The notes: generated by a model from the letters alone, not told the origin. A stretch of DNA of 64,000 nt from Actinobacteria bacterium OV320 (GCA_001298545.1 LJCX01000022.1:1-64000), one strand, 5' to 3'. Positions 9,646 through 19,309 are shown, numbered from the stretch's first letter. Made by a program: numbers and translations.

Positions 9646-10565
9646 CAGCGCAGCTCCTTGCCGGTCAGTTCCAGGAAGACGTCCTCCAGGGTGTGCCGTT
9701 CGACCGAGATCCGGTCCGGCATCACCCCGTGCTGCGCGCACCACGAGGTGACCGTCGCCAGCAGCTGCGGGTCGACCTTGCCCGTCACCCGGTAGGAGCC
9801 GGGGGTCAGCTCGGCGGCCGAGCTGTCGGCGGGCAGGGCCTTGAGCAGGGAGGTCACGTCGAGGCCGGGGCGACCGGTGAAGCGCAGGGTGTTCTCGGCG
9901 CCGCCGCGGCACAGCTCCTCGGGGGAGCCCTGGGCGATGACCCGGCCCGCGTCGATGATCGCGACGTCGTCGGCGAGCTGCTCGGCCTCGTCCATGTGGT
10001 GGGTGGTCAGGATGACGGAGACGCCGTCCGCTCGCAGGTCCCGTACGAGTTCCCAGGTGGCGCGGCGGGCCTGCGGGTCGAGGCCGGCCGTCGGCTCGTC
10101 CAGGAACACCAGTTCCGGGCGGCCGACGACGGCCATCGCCAGCGCGAGCCGCTGCTGCTGGCCGCCGGAGAGACGGCGGTACGTCGTCCGGCCGCAGGAG
10201 CCGAGGCCGAGGCGCTCGACGAGGGCGTCGACGTCCAGGGGGTGGGCGTGCAGCCCGGCCACGTGCCGGAGCATCTCGTCGGCCCGGGCGCCGGAGTACA
10301 CGCCTCCCGACTGGAGCATCACGCCTATCCGGGGGCGCAGGTCGGCGGCTTGTCTCTGCGGATCGAGGCCGAGGACGCGCACCGTACCGGCGTCCGGCCT
10401 GCGGTACCCCTCGCAGGTCTCGACGGTGGTCGTCTTGCCGGCGCCGTTGGGTCCGAGGACGGCGGTGACGCCCGCCCCGGCCGTCAGGTCGAGGCCGTTC
10501 ACCGCGGTCTTCGTCCCGTACCGCTTCACCAGGGCCTCGACCCGGACGACAGGCTCACTTCGCAT
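9645..10565 (-). CDS. ABC transporter ATP-binding protein (DrrA type)
   Basis: 306-aa nucleotide-binding subunit of the exporter. Walker A GPNGAGKTTT (about 39-48), ABC signature LSGGQQQRLALAM (about 137), Walker B ELVFLDEPTAGLD and the switch histidine in ILTTHHMDEAEQLADD are complete. The C-terminal ~80 residues form the extension usual in DrrA/NatA-like exporters. ATG start at 10565. Pairs with the overlapping permease gene. No linked regulator or biosynthetic genes indicate a substrate. Confidence 0.93.
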   Translation of the reverse strand: MRSEPVVRVEALVKRYGTKTAVNGLDLTAGAGVTAVLGPNGAGKTTTVETCEGYRRPDAGTVRVLGLDPQRQAADLRPRIGVMLQSGGVYSGARADEMLRHVAGLHAHPLDVDALVERLGLGSCGRTTYRRLSGGQQQRLALAMAVVGRPELVFLDEPTAGLDPQARRATWELVRDLRADGVSVILTTHHMDEAEQLADDVAIIDAGRVIAQGSPEELCRGGAENTLRFTGRPGLDVTSLLKALPADSSAAELTPGSYRVTGKVDPQLLATVTSWCAQHGVMPDRISVERHTLEDVFLELTGKELR

Positions 10566-10663
10566 GGCTCAAGAGTCTAGGTTCGCGGGTCGGGGCTCGG
10601 ACCGGGGGGTGCGGGAACCGGCCGGACGCGACGGCGGCGGGGGCCGGCGGCGGGCGGGTCGCA

Positions 10664-11464
10664 TCAGAGTTCCTCCTCGCGGGAGCGGTGCAGCGGCAGC
10701 CACCGCTGCGCGTAGGCCACCGCGTCCGCGACCGGAAACAGCCGTACGGCGGCCGCCCCGACGGTGCCCCGTACGACGTCACGGTCGCGTTCGAAGTCAT
10801 GGCCCAGCTCGTCGAAGCGGTCGGAGTCGATCGACACCTCCGTCACGACCTCCCACGTCCCGCCGGGTCCCGGCCGGCCCACCGCGACGAGCGGGGCCGG
10901 GATCCGGTACTCGGCCAGGTGGAAGCTGGTGCAGGTGGCGTAGCCGGCGCCGAGCAGCAGGACCCGTGCCCCCGCCTTCTCCAGCCGGGCCAGCGGGCTG
11001 TGCTCGCCGAGCCGGCAGTCGGGGGCGTGTCCCTCGACCAGCTCCGCGGCCCGCGCCCCGAGCGCCGCGAACGAGGTCTGCGGGTGGGCGCTGCGCAGGG
11101 CGCCGGGCCAGGTGCGGACCGTCTCCGGGATCACGCCCACGCCCAGTGCGGGAGTGATGAGGGGGTCGTAGGCGGGCATGGTCGTCCGGATCCGCTCCCA
11201 CCACTGCGCCGGGACCGGCGGATTGCTCCACAGGGCCGGGTCGGAGAGGTCGCCGGACTGGGTGGGGACCACGAGAGTGCCGTCCGGTCCGATGGCGTCG
11301 AGCAGTCCCTGTACCACCGCGACGGCGCCTCCGCAGACCCAGCCGAGCGAACTGAGCGAGGAGTGCACGAGCAGGATTTCTCCGGGTTCGACACCCAGCG
11401 CGCGAAGCTCCGCGGCGAGGCTGTCGCGGGTGACAAGTGGGCCGGTGGGAGGGGGTGTGGGCAT
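10664..11464 (-). CDS. AAC(3)-family aminoglycoside N-acetyltransferase-like protein
   Basis: 266 aa, the length of the Antibiotic_NAT (AAC(3)/YokD) family that uses acetyl-CoA to acetylate the 3-amino group of aminoglycosides. Family blocks are clear: ILLVHSSLSSLGWVCGGA (about 29-46), DGTLVVPTQSGDLSDP, and RLGEHSPLARLEKAGARVLLLG followed by CTSFHLAEY with the expected His residues. Many Streptomyces carry chromosomal members whose natural substrate is unknown, so resistance is possible but unproven. Transcribed away from the suf operon; the two promoters share about 185 bp. Confidence 0.85.
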   Translation of the reverse strand: MPTPPPTGPLVTRDSLAAELRALGVEPGEILLVHSSLSSLGWVCGGAVAVVQGLLDAIGPDGTLVVPTQSGDLSDPALWSNPPVPAQWWERIRTTMPAYDPLITPALGVGVIPETVRTWPGALRSAHPQTSFAALGARAAELVEGHAPDCRLGEHSPLARLEKAGARVLLLGAGYATCTSFHLAEYRIPAPLVAVGRPGPGGTWEVVTEVSIDSDRFDELGHDFERDRDVVRGTVGAAAVRLFPVADAVAYAQRWLPLHRSREEEL

Positions 11465-11612
11465 GGTCCGGCAGTGTCCTGGAAGGGGGCTCCGGAGACC
11501 AGTGGTTTTATCGGACCACCAACCACCGTCTGATCGATCAAAGATCGTTTCCGCAGGTCAAATTAGGTTTACCTAAGTGACGCAGGGCACCGCCCGTCGA
11601 TCCGGACACGGC

Positions 11613-11649
11613 TTGCCTGTGTCTGAGGAATTACGCAACAATGGCGTTG
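11613..11649 (+). promoter_or_regulatory. suf operon promoter with probable SufR operator
   Basis: CAAC-N6-GTTG lies at 11636-11649, the half-site spacing I recall for the S. avermitilis SufR operator. It overlaps a plausible -10 (AACAAT, 11637-11642); TTGCCT at 11613-11618 could be the -35 with an 18-bp spacer. The last base of the motif is the first base of the sufR GTG, which lacks a ribosome site, suggesting a leaderless transcript repressed by SufR bound over -10 and +1. Confidence 0.65.
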
Positions 11650-12392
11650 TGAAAAACGTCGGCGAGGCTCGGGAGACCCCCACGGGGACCCCCCAGGAGG
11701 AGATCGCGACCGGTGAGCGCTCGACGCGCAACCGGGTCGCGCGGTCGATCCTGGACCACGGGCCGTCGACCGTCGCCGAGCTGGCCGGCCGGCTGGGCCT
11801 CACCCAGGCCGCCGTACGCCGCCATCTCGACGCGCTGGTCGCCGACGACGTCGTGGCAGCCCGCGAGCAGCGGGTGTACGGAGCACGGACGCGCGGGCGG
11901 CCCGCCAAGGCCTTCGCCCTCACGGACTGCGGCCGGGACGCCTTCGACCAGTCCTACGACAAGCTCGCCGCGGACGCCCTGAGCTGGATCCAGGAGCGCT
12001 TCGGCGGGGACGAGGCCGTCGTGGCCTTCGCCCGTGCCCGGATCGCCGAACAGGCCGCCGGGTACCGCGCGGCGATCGAGGCGGCCGCTCCGGAGGAGCG
12101 GACCGAAGCCCTGGCCAAGGCCCTGAGCGCGGACGGGTACGCTGCTACGGCGCGCAGCGCACCGGTCGGCGAGCAGCTGTGCCAGCACCACTGCCCCGTC
12201 GCCCATGTCGCCGAGAAGTTCCCGCAGCTCTGCGAGGCGGAGACCGAGATCTTCTCCCAGCTGCTCGGGACGCACGTCCAGCGACTGGCGACCATCGCCC
12301 ACGGCGACGGCGTCTGCACGACGTTCATCCCCAAAGTTTCCACAGCCACCCACAATGCATCTGCAAGCACGGCCGGGAGGAACCCCGCATGA
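11649..12392 (+). CDS. sufR: SufR: iron-sulfur sensing repressor of the suf operon
   Basis: 247-aa winged-helix regulator. The DNA-binding part is [31 protein letters not shown] (about 34-64), ending in the wing [16 protein letters not shown]. The C-terminal half has cysteines at 178, 182, 195 and 223 in a pattern C-x3-C-x12-C, used by this family to bind a 4Fe-4S cluster. In actinobacteria it represses the suf genes when clusters are sufficient. Start set at GTG 11649, where the probable operator ends; upstream in-frame starts give an unlikely extension. Its TGA overlaps the sufB ATG, so they are translationally coupled. Confidence 0.9.
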   Translation: MKNVGEARETPTGTPQEEIATGERSTRNRVARSILDHGPSTVAELAGRLGLTQAAVRRHLDALVADDVVAAREQRVYGARTRGRPAKAFALTDCGRDAFDQSYDKLAADALSWIQERFGGDEAVVAFARARIAEQAAGYRAAIEAAAPEERTEALAKALSADGYAATARSAPVGEQLCQHHCPVAHVAEKFPQLCEAETEIFSQLLGTHVQRLATIAHGDGVCTTFIPKVSTATHNASASTAGRNPA

Positions 12393-13810
12393 CTCTCCCC
12401 ACGGAGACTGCCCACCCCGAACTCGAGGGCCTGGGTAAGTACGAATACGGCTGGGCCGACTCCGACACGGCCGGCGCCTCTGCGAAGCGCGGCATCAACG
12501 AGGACGTCGTCCGGGACATCTCGGCCAAGAAGTCCGAGCCGGAGTGGATGACGAAGCTGCGCCTCAAGGGCCTGCGGCTCTTCGGCAAGAAGCCCATGCC
12601 CAACTGGGGCTCGGACCTCTCGGGCATCGACTTCGACAACATCAAGTACTTCGTGCGCTCCACGGAGAAGCAGGCGGAGTCCTGGGAGGACCTGCCCGAG
12701 GACATCAAGAACACGTACGACAAGCTCGGCATCCCCGAGGCGGAGAAGCAGCGCCTCGTCGCCGGTGTCGCGGCCCAGTACGAGTCCGAGGTCGTCTACC
12801 ACCAGATCCGTGAGGACCTGGAGGAGCAGGGCGTCATCTTCCTCGACACCGACACCGCGCTGAAGGAGCACCCGGAGCTCTTCAAGGAGTACTTCGGCAC
12901 CGTCATCCCGGTCGGCGACAACAAGTTCGCGTCGCTGAACACCGCGGTGTGGTCCGGTGGATCCTTCATCTACGTGCCGAAGGGCGTGCAGGTGGAGATC
13001 CCGCTCCAGGCCTACTTCCGTATCAACACGGAGAACATGGGCCAGTTCGAGCGGACCCTGATCATCGTCGACGAGGGCGCCTACGTGCACTACGTCGAGG
13101 GTTGTACGGCCCCGATCTACAAGTCGGACTCGCTGCACAGCGCCGTGGTCGAGATCATCGTCAAGAAGAACGCCCGCTGCCGTTACACGACCATCCAGAA
13201 CTGGTCGAACAACGTCTACAACCTGGTCACCAAGCGCGCCGTGGCGTACGAGGGCGCGACCATGGAGTGGATCGACGGCAACATCGGCTCCAAGGTGACG
13301 ATGAAGTACCCGGCCGTCTACCTGATGGGCGAGCACGCCAAGGGCGAGACCCTCTCCATCGCCTTCGCGGGCGAGGGCCAGCACCAGGACGCCGGCTCCA
13401 AGATGGTCCACATGGCGCCGAACACCTCGTCCAACATCGTGTCGAAGTCCGTGGCGCGCGGTGGCGGCCGGACGTCCTACCGCGGTCTCGTCGAGATCGG
13501 CGAGGGCGCCCACGGCTCCAAGTCCAACGTGCTGTGCGACGCGCTGCTCGTCGACACCATCTCCCGCTCCGACACCTACCCCTATGTGGACGTCCGTGAG
13601 GACGACGTGTCCATGGGCCACGAGGCCACCGTCTCCAAGGTCAGCGACGACCAGCTCTTCTACCTGATGAGCCGCGGCATGACCGAGTTCGAGGCGATGG
13701 CGATGATCGTGCGCGGCTTCGTCGAGCCCATCGCGAAGGAGCTGCCCATGGAGTACGCCCTCGAGCTCAACCGGCTGATCGAGCTGCAGATGGAGGGCGC
13801 GGTCGGTTAA
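12389..13810 (+). CDS. sufB: Fe-S cluster assembly scaffold SufB
   Basis: 473-aa beta-helical scaffold on which SufBCD assembles 4Fe-4S clusters. Family landmarks include [23 protein letters not shown] shortened here, the central block [41 protein letters not shown] and the C-terminal [21 protein letters not shown]. The ATG overlaps the sufR stop and has GGGAGG 8 nt upstream. Partners: SufD (next gene), SufC ATPase. Confidence 0.98.
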   Translation: MTLPTETAHPELEGLGKYEYGWADSDTAGASAKRGINEDVVRDISAKKSEPEWMTKLRLKGLRLFGKKPMPNWGSDLSGIDFDNIKYFVRSTEKQAESWEDLPEDIKNTYDKLGIPEAEKQRLVAGVAAQYESEVVYHQIREDLEEQGVIFLDTDTALKEHPELFKEYFGTVIPVGDNKFASLNTAVWSGGSFIYVPKGVQVEIPLQAYFRINTENMGQFERTLIIVDEGAYVHYVEGCTAPIYKSDSLHSAVVEIIVKKNARCRYTTIQNWSNNVYNLVTKRAVAYEGATMEWIDGNIGSKVTMKYPAVYLMGEHAKGETLSIAFAGEGQHQDAGSKMVHMAPNTSSNIVSKSVARGGGRTSYRGLVEIGEGAHGSKSNVLCDALLVDTISRSDTYPYVDVREDDVSMGHEATVSKVSDDQLFYLMSRGMTEFEAMAMIVRGFVEPIAKELPMEYALELNRLIELQMEGAVG

Positions 13811-13869
13811 GACCCGCCCCCGACAGCAGCAGCAATTTTCTGACGTAGGAAGAGAGCAGACCGACAGCC

Positions 13870-15051
13870 ATGGCTGAGGCTCAGAACATCCCGGTGGGCA
13901 GCACGACCGCCGGCCAGATCGCGGTGGCCGCCGAGTCGACCGTCGCCACGCGCATGAGCGCGCCCGCCTCCTTCGACGTGAAGGACTTCCCGGTCCCGCA
14001 CGGTCGCGAGGAGGAGTGGCGGTTCACGCCGCTGGAGCGGCTGCGCGGGCTGCACGACGGCACCGCCGTCGCGACCGGCGAGGGCGTGAAGGTCGCCGTC
14101 GAGGCGCCCGAGGGCGTCACCGTCGAACTCGTGGACCGCGACGACCCGCGCCTGGGGAAGGCGGGCACCCCGGTGGACCGGGTCGCCGCCCAGGCGTACT
14201 CCGCGTTCGAGAAGGCCGGCGTGGTCACCGTCCCCAAGGAGACGGTGCTCACCGAGCCGATCCGTATCGCGGTGCACGGCGAGGGCGGGGTCTCCTACGG
14301 CCACCAGGTCATCGAGCTGGGTGCCTTCGCCGAGGCCGTCGTCGTCATCGACCACACCGGTGACGCCGTGCTCGCCGCCAATGTCGACTACGTCCTCGGG
14401 GACGGCGCGAAGCTGACCGTCGTCTCCGTCCAGGACTGGGACGACAAGGCCGTGCACGTGGCCCAGCACAACGCCCTCGTCGGCCGCGACGCGACCTTCA
14501 AGTCGGTCGTGGTGACCTTCGGCGGCGACCTCGTCCGCCTTCACCCGCGCGTGGCGTACGCCGGCCCCGGCGCCGAGGCCGAGCTGTTCGGTCTGTACTT
14601 CACGGACGCCGGTCAGCACCAGGAGCACCGCCTCCTGGTCGACCACAACGTCCCGCACTGCAAGTCCAACGTCGTCTACAAGGGCGCCCTCCAGGGCGAG
14701 GGCGCGCACGCCGTATGGATCGGTGACGTGCTCATCGAGGCCAAGGCCGAGGGCACGGACACCTACGAGATGAACCGCAACCTGGTCCTCACGGACGGTG
14801 CGCGGGTCGACTCGGTGCCGAACCTGGAGATCGAGACCGGCGAGATCGTCGGTGCCGGACACGCCTCCGCCACCGGCCGTTTCGACGACGAGCAGCTCTT
14901 CTACCTGATGGCCCGCGGCATCCCGGCCGACGAGGCCCGTCGCCTGGTGGTCCGCGGCTTCTTCGCCGAGCTGGTCCAGCAGATCGGTGTCGACGACATC
15001 GAGGAGCGCCTGCTCGCCAGGATCGAGACCGAGCTGGAGGCCACCGTCTGA
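13870..15051 (+). CDS. sufD: Fe-S cluster assembly protein SufD
   Basis: 393-aa SufB paralog that forms the SufBC2D complex and is needed for iron supply to the scaffold. It shares the C-terminal signature ARGIPADEARRLVVRGFFAELV and the core HNVPHCKSNVVYKGALQGEGAHAVW shortened here, while its N-terminal half (EEEWRFTPLERLRGLHDG) is SufD-specific. AGGAAGAGAG lies upstream of the ATG. Its TGA overlaps the next ATG (TGATG). Confidence 0.97.
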   Translation: MAEAQNIPVGSTTAGQIAVAAESTVATRMSAPASFDVKDFPVPHGREEEWRFTPLERLRGLHDGTAVATGEGVKVAVEAPEGVTVELVDRDDPRLGKAGTPVDRVAAQAYSAFEKAGVVTVPKETVLTEPIRIAVHGEGGVSYGHQVIELGAFAEAVVVIDHTGDAVLAANVDYVLGDGAKLTVVSVQDWDDKAVHVAQHNALVGRDATFKSVVVTFGGDLVRLHPRVAYAGPGAEAELFGLYFTDAGQHQEHRLLVDHNVPHCKSNVVYKGALQGEGAHAVWIGDVLIEAKAEGTDTYEMNRNLVLTDGARVDSVPNLEIETGEIVGAGHASATGRFDDEQLFYLMARGIPADEARRLVVRGFFAELVQQIGVDDIEERLLARIETELEATV

Positions 15052-15368
15052 TGGCCTACGTACGCGCCTGCGGGCTGAGCGAGCTGGAAGAGGACACCCC
15101 GACGCGGGTGGAACTCGACGGCACGCCGGTCTCGGTCGTCCGTACCGAGGGGGAGGTGTTCGCGATCCACGACATCTGCTCCCACGCGAACGTCTCGCTC
15201 TCCGAGGGCGAGGTGGAGGACTGTCAGATCGAGTGCTGGCTGCACGGCTCGAGCTTCGACCTCCGCACCGGCAAGCCGTCCGGCCTTCCCGCGACGCGCC
15301 CCGTCCCCGTATACCCCGTAAAGATCGAAGGGGACGACGTGCTCGTCTCCCTCACCCAGGAGTCCTGA
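15051..15368 (+). CDS. Rieske-type 2Fe-2S ferredoxin in suf operon
   Basis: 105-aa protein that is essentially one Rieske domain: Cys43-x-His45 and Cys62-x2-His65 (DICSHANVSL, ECWLHGSSFD) are the cluster ligands. It resembles NirD/BphF-like non-heme ferredoxins that carry electrons to oxygenases. Located between sufD and sufC, overlapping the sufD stop and 7 bp before sufC, it is a standard member of actinobacterial suf operons and may donate electrons during cluster assembly or be a test client; its role is not established. Confidence 0.95.
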   Translation: MAYVRACGLSELEEDTPTRVELDGTPVSVVRTEGEVFAIHDICSHANVSLSEGEVEDCQIECWLHGSSFDLRTGKPSGLPATRPVPVYPVKIEGDDVLVSLTQES

Positions 15369-15375
15369 GGCACCC

Positions 15376-16140
15376 ATGGCAACGCTTGAAATCCGAGACC
15401 TGCACGTCACCGTCGAGGCCGACAACGCCACGAAGGAGATCCTCAAGGGCGTCGACCTCACCGTGAAGCAGGGCGAGACGCACGCCATCATGGGCCCGAA
15501 CGGCTCCGGCAAGTCGACCCTCGCCTACTCGCTCGCGGGCCACCCGAAGTACACGATCACCGGCGGCACCGTGCTGCTCGACGGCGAGGACGTCCTGGAG
15601 ATGTCCGTCGACGAGCGCGCCCGCGCGGGCCTGTTCCTCGCCATGCAGTACCCGGTCGAGGTCCCCGGCGTCTCCGTGTCGAACTTCCTGCGCACCTCCG
15701 CCACCGCCATCCGCGGCGAGGCCCCCAAGCTGCGCACCTGGGTGAAGGAGGTCAAGGAGGCCATGGAGCGTCTCCACATGGACACCTCCTTCGCCGAGCG
15801 CAACGTCAACGAGGGCTTCTCCGGCGGCGAGAAGAAGCGCCACGAGATCCTCCAGCTGGAGCTGCTCCGGCCGAAGGTCGCGATCCTCGACGAGACGGAC
15901 TCCGGTCTGGACGTCGACGCTCTTCGCATCGTCTCCGAGGGCGTCAACCGCGTCCGCGAGACCGGTGAGGTCGGCACCCTGCTGATCACGCACTACACGC
16001 GCATCCTGCGCTACATCAAGCCCGACTTCGTCCACGTCTTCTCGGCCGGCCGCATCGTCGAGTCCGGCGGCGCCGAGCTCGCCGACAAGCTGGAGAACGA
16101 GGGCTACGAGGCATACACGAAGGGTGGCGTATCCGCGTGA
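15376..16140 (+). CDS. sufC: Fe-S cluster assembly ATPase SufC
   Basis: 254-aa soluble ABC-type ATPase that powers conformational change of the SufBCD scaffold. Walker A GPNGSGKST at 40-48, signature FSGGEKKRHEILQ (about 153), Walker B with the SufC-typical ILDETDSGLDVDALRIV, and the LLITHYTRILRYIKPDFVHV end are all present. Like other SufC proteins the Walker B ends DETDSGLD instead of DEPTSGLD. Its stop overlaps the GTG start of sufS. Confidence 0.98.
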   Translation: MATLEIRDLHVTVEADNATKEILKGVDLTVKQGETHAIMGPNGSGKSTLAYSLAGHPKYTITGGTVLLDGEDVLEMSVDERARAGLFLAMQYPVEVPGVSVSNFLRTSATAIRGEAPKLRTWVKEVKEAMERLHMDTSFAERNVNEGFSGGEKKRHEILQLELLRPKVAILDETDSGLDVDALRIVSEGVNRVRETGEVGTLLITHYTRILRYIKPDFVHVFSAGRIVESGGAELADKLENEGYEAYTKGGVSA

Positions 16141-17393
16141 CACAGCTGCCGGGCCTCCTCGACACCGAGGCGATCCGCAAGGACTTCCCCATCCTGGACC
16201 GGCAGGTCCACGACGGCCGGAAGCTCGTGTACCTGGACAACGCGGCGACCTCGCAGAAGCCCCGCCAGGTACTGGACGCCCTCAACGAGTACTACGAGCG
16301 CTACAACGCCAACGTCCACCGCGGTGTGCATGTGCTCGCCGAGGAGGCCACGGCGCTGTACGAGGGCGCGCGCGACAAGGTCGCCGCGTTCATCAACGCG
16401 CCGAGCCGCGACGAGGTGATCTTCACCAAGAACGCCTCCGAGTCGCTCAACCTCGTGGCGAACATGCTGGGCTGGGCCGACGAGCCCTACCGCGTGGACC
16501 ACGAGACCGAGATCGTCATCACCGAGATGGAGCACCACTCCAACATCGTCCCGTGGCAGCTGCTGTCGCAGCGCACCGGCGCGAAGCTGAAGTGGTTCGG
16601 CCTGACCGACGACGGCCGGCTCGACCTCTCCAACATCGACGAGATCATCACCGAGAAGACGAAGATCGTCTCCTTCGTGCTGGTGTCGAACATCCTCGGC
16701 ACCGTGAACCCGGTCGAGGCGATAGTGCGCCGTGCGCAGGAGGTCGGGGCCCTGGTCCTGATCGACGCCTCGCAGGCCGCGCCGCACATGCCGATGGACG
16801 TGCAGGCCCTCCAGGCCGACTTCGTGGCCTTCACCGGCCACAAGATGTGCGGCCCGACCGGCATCGGCGTCCTCTGGGGCCGCCAGGAGCTGCTCGAGGA
16901 CCTGCCCCCGTTCCTCGGCGGTGGCGAGATGATCGAGACGGTGTCGATGCACTCGTCGACCTACGCCCCGGCGCCCCACAAGTTCGAGGCGGGCACCCCG
17001 CCGATCGCGCAGGCGGTCGGTCTGGGCGCGGCCATCGACTACCTGTCCGCGATCGGCATGGACAAGATCCTCGCCCATGAGCACGCGATCACCGAGTACG
17101 CGGTGCGTCGCCTGACCGAGGTGCCCGACCTGCGGATCATCGGCCCGGCGACGGCCGAGGACCGCGGCGCGGCGATCTCCTTCACGCTCGGCGACATCCA
17201 CCCGCACGACGTGGGCCAGGTGCTGGACGAGCAGGGCATCGCGGTCCGGGTGGGTCACCACTGCGCCCGGCCCGTCTGCCTGCGCTACGGAATTCCCGCG
17301 ACCACGCGAGCGTCGTTCTATCTGTACTCCACGCCGGCCGAGATCGATGCTCTGGTCGACGGTCTGGAGCATGTACGGAACTTCTTCGGCTGA
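16137..17393 (+). CDS. sufS: Cysteine desulfurase SufS
   Basis: 418-aa PLP enzyme (class II desulfurase) that takes sulfur from cysteine as a protein persulfide. The PLP lysine is Lys236 in FTGHKMCGPTG, His133-134 precedes the cofactor in MEHHSNIVPW, and the persulfide cysteine is Cys376 in GHHCARPVCLRYG. The GTG start overlaps the sufC stop (GTGA). The sulfur acceptor is SufU, encoded 18 bp downstream. Confidence 0.97.
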   Translation: MTQLPGLLDTEAIRKDFPILDRQVHDGRKLVYLDNAATSQKPRQVLDALNEYYERYNANVHRGVHVLAEEATALYEGARDKVAAFINAPSRDEVIFTKNASESLNLVANMLGWADEPYRVDHETEIVITEMEHHSNIVPWQLLSQRTGAKLKWFGLTDDGRLDLSNIDEIITEKTKIVSFVLVSNILGTVNPVEAIVRRAQEVGALVLIDASQAAPHMPMDVQALQADFVAFTGHKMCGPTGIGVLWGRQELLEDLPPFLGGGEMIETVSMHSSTYAPAPHKFEAGTPPIAQAVGLGAAIDYLSAIGMDKILAHEHAITEYAVRRLTEVPDLRIIGPATAEDRGAAISFTLGDIHPHDVGQVLDEQGIAVRVGHHCARPVCLRYGIPATTRASFYLYSTPAEIDALVDGLEHVRNFFG

Positions 17394-17411
17394 GGGGCGT
17401 GAGCTGAGACC

Positions 17412-17879
17412 GTGAAGCTGGACTCGATGTACCAGGAAGTCATCCTGGATCACTACAAGCACCCGCACGGGCGTGGTCTGCGCGACGGCGACGCCGAGGT
17501 GCACCATGTGAACCCGACCTGCGGCGACGAGATCACCCTCCGTGTGAAGTACGACGGCACGAAGATCGAGGACGTCAGCTACGAGGGCCAGGGCTGCTCC
17601 ATCAGCCAGGCGAGCGCGTCCGTCCTGAACGACCTGCTGGTCGGCAAGGATCTGGCGGAGGCGCAGAAGATCCAGGAGACCTTCCTGGAGCTGATGCAGT
17701 CCAAGGGCAGGATCGAGCCCGACGACGCGATGGAGGAGGTGCTGGAGGACGCGGTCGCGTTCGCCGGTGTCTCCAAGTACCCGGCACGGGTCAAGTGCGC
17801 CCTCCTCAGCTGGATGGCGTGGAAGGACGCGACGGCCCAAGCCCTGGGCGGAGCCGACGCCGAAAGGAAGACGGCATGA
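17412..17879 (+). CDS. sufU: SufU sulfur-transfer zinc protein
   Basis: 155-aa IscU-like protein of the SufU type, which in Gram-positives accepts sulfur from SufS and hands it to SufBCD; it is thought not to be the scaffold. The conserved ligands are Cys37 and Asp39 (NPTCGDE), Cys62 (GQGCSISQAS) and Cys129 (RVKCALLSW), and the roughly 20-residue insertion that distinguishes SufU from IscU is present. GTG start; its TGA overlaps the next ATG (ATGA). Confidence 0.95.
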   Translation: MKLDSMYQEVILDHYKHPHGRGLRDGDAEVHHVNPTCGDEITLRVKYDGTKIEDVSYEGQGCSISQASASVLNDLLVGKDLAEAQKIQETFLELMQSKGRIEPDDAMEEVLEDAVAFAGVSKYPARVKCALLSWMAWKDATAQALGGADAERKTA

Positions 17880-18208
17880 GCGAGACCCTTGAGATGAAGC
17901 CGGCCTCCGAAGAGGAAGTCCGCGAGGCGCTGTACGACGTCGTCGACCCCGAACTGGGCATCGACGTCGTCAACCTCGGGCTGATCTACGGCATCCACAT
18001 CGACGACGCGAACATCGCGACGATCGACATGACCCTGACCTCGGCGGCCTGCCCGCTGACGGACGTGATCGAGGACCAGGCGAAGTCCGCCACGGACGGC
18101 CTGGTCAACGAGTTGCGCATCAACTGGGTCTGGATGCCGCCGTGGGGCCCGGACAAGATCACCGACGACGGCCGCGAGCAGCTTCGCGCGCTCGGGTTCA
18201 ACGTCTGA
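17876..18208 (+). CDS. sufT: SufT-like MIP18/DUF59 iron-sulfur assembly protein
   Basis: 110-aa single-domain MIP18 family protein. The motif DVVDPELGIDVVNLGLIYGI (about 21-40) and MTLTSAACPLTDVI with the conserved Cys are typical. Members assist maturation or delivery of Fe-S clusters under high demand. Last gene of the suf operon, overlapping sufU by 4 bp and followed by a strong terminator. The name sufT is by analogy with other Gram-positive suf operons. Confidence 0.93.
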   Translation: MSETLEMKPASEEEVREALYDVVDPELGIDVVNLGLIYGIHIDDANIATIDMTLTSAACPLTDVIEDQAKSATDGLVNELRINWVWMPPWGPDKITDDGREQLRALGFNV

Positions 18209-18232
18209 GATCCAGCCCGAGATCTTCCCCGG

Positions 18233-18277
18233 CACACGAGAGCGGCGGCACCCACCGGGTGCCGCCGCTCTCGTGTG
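18233..18277. terminator. Strong bidirectional terminator after suf operon
   Basis: Perfect 21-bp inverted repeat (18233-18253 and 18257-18277) with a 3-nt loop, between the convergent stops of sufT and the AbfB-domain gene. One of the strongest hairpins in the window. Confidence 0.93.
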
Positions 18278-18280
18278 TGC

Positions 18281-19114
18281 TCAGGCCAGCCCGTCCACCA
18301 GGTTGAACGAGAAGTCCTCGCGGTGGTTGGAGCCGTAGCCGTACGTGTCCAGGCGCAGCGCGAAGTTCTTGTGGCGCAGGAAACGGCCGGGGTAGTTCAC
18401 CGACTCCAGCATGACCGCGCCGGAGGAGTAGGAGGAGGGGACGGCACAGAAGGTGGCGTCCTGCTTGAAGAGGGCCGAGCCGTCGTTGCGCTCGGCGCGC
18501 AGGACGAAGTCGCGGTGTCGCAGGTACGTGCCGTCCGCCGTGACGAAGGTGGAGCAGGAGCTGTCGGCCAGGCCCTTCACCACGGTGAACGTGGAGTCCG
18601 CACGGGACTCCGAGCCGCCGACCTGATCGAGTTTCACCAGGCCGCCGCTCACGTGCCAGTAGCGGTCGGGGTAGTTGACCGAGCGGACCGAGCGCCGGGT
18701 GGCGGCCGGCTTGGGGGCGGGCGGCTTCGTCGTCGACGACGCGGACGGCGCGGCCGAGGCGTGTGGCGTCGAACTGCCCTGCGCCTCGGGGGAGGAGGAG
18801 GTCTTCGGCGACGCGGAGGCGGCCGTGCTCTTCTTCCCCGTCGGTGTCGGCGACCCGCTCGTGGAGGGGGTGGCGAACGAGATCAGGCCGCCCCCCGTCT
18901 CCTCGTCCGACAGCGTCTGTCCCTGACGGGCCTCCGACTTGTCGTCGACGGGCTTGTCGTTCAAGGCGATTGCGGTCACGCACGCCACGATGGTGGCCAC
19001 GGCGAGACCGCCGGCCAGCCAGAGGCGCCGTGTTCCGGGTGCCCGGGAGGTGTCCGGGGCCCAGCCGTTCTCCCAGGGCTGTTCCTGAGAGGGCCGGGAC
19101 TTGTTGTCTGGCAT
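18281..19114 (-). CDS. Membrane-anchored AbfB-domain protein
   Basis: 277 aa. Residues 1-28 are cytoplasmic, about 29-51 (RRLWLAGGLAVATIVACV onward) are one membrane helix, about 60-140 are a Ser/Thr/Pro/Ala-rich linker, and the last ~135 residues are an arabinose-binding AbfB beta-trefoil with the repeats SVNYPDRYWHVSGG, GTYLRHRDFVLR and SVNYPGRFLRHKNFALRL. Probably displayed outside the cell to bind arabinose-containing polysaccharide; there is no catalytic domain. ATG with GGAGG upstream. The trefoil call is firm; the ligand is inferred from the family. Confidence 0.88.
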   Translation of the reverse strand: MPDNKSRPSQEQPWENGWAPDTSRAPGTRRLWLAGGLAVATIVACVTAIALNDKPVDDKSEARQGQTLSDEETGGGLISFATPSTSGSPTPTGKKSTAASASPKTSSSPEAQGSSTPHASAAPSASSTTKPPAPKPAATRRSVRSVNYPDRYWHVSGGLVKLDQVGGSESRADSTFTVVKGLADSSCSTFVTADGTYLRHRDFVLRAERNDGSALFKQDATFCAVPSSYSSGAVMLESVNYPGRFLRHKNFALRLDTYGYGSNHREDFSFNLVDGLA

Positions 19115-19309
19115 GCGCTGTTCCTCCAGCGGCGTTCCCTGACGGCGGCCGCGGCTGCGATGACCCGGTGTGTGAACGGTGAAACAGTAGTGGAACCTGT
19201 GGCTCAGGTTCAGCCGTTTGGGTGAGCGCTTTCCATAACACTTTCGACTCCCCGGCGGCAACACCTCCGGCTTCGCGTCGACTTGGGAGGGAACGGCCGA
19301 TGCCTGCCT

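Noticed and set aside
11563..11576. TTAGGTTTACCTAA as an iron (DmdR/IdeR) box
   Set aside because: Arms resemble half of a DtxR-type box but the spacing is 5 bp too short for the 19-bp consensus; left unassigned.
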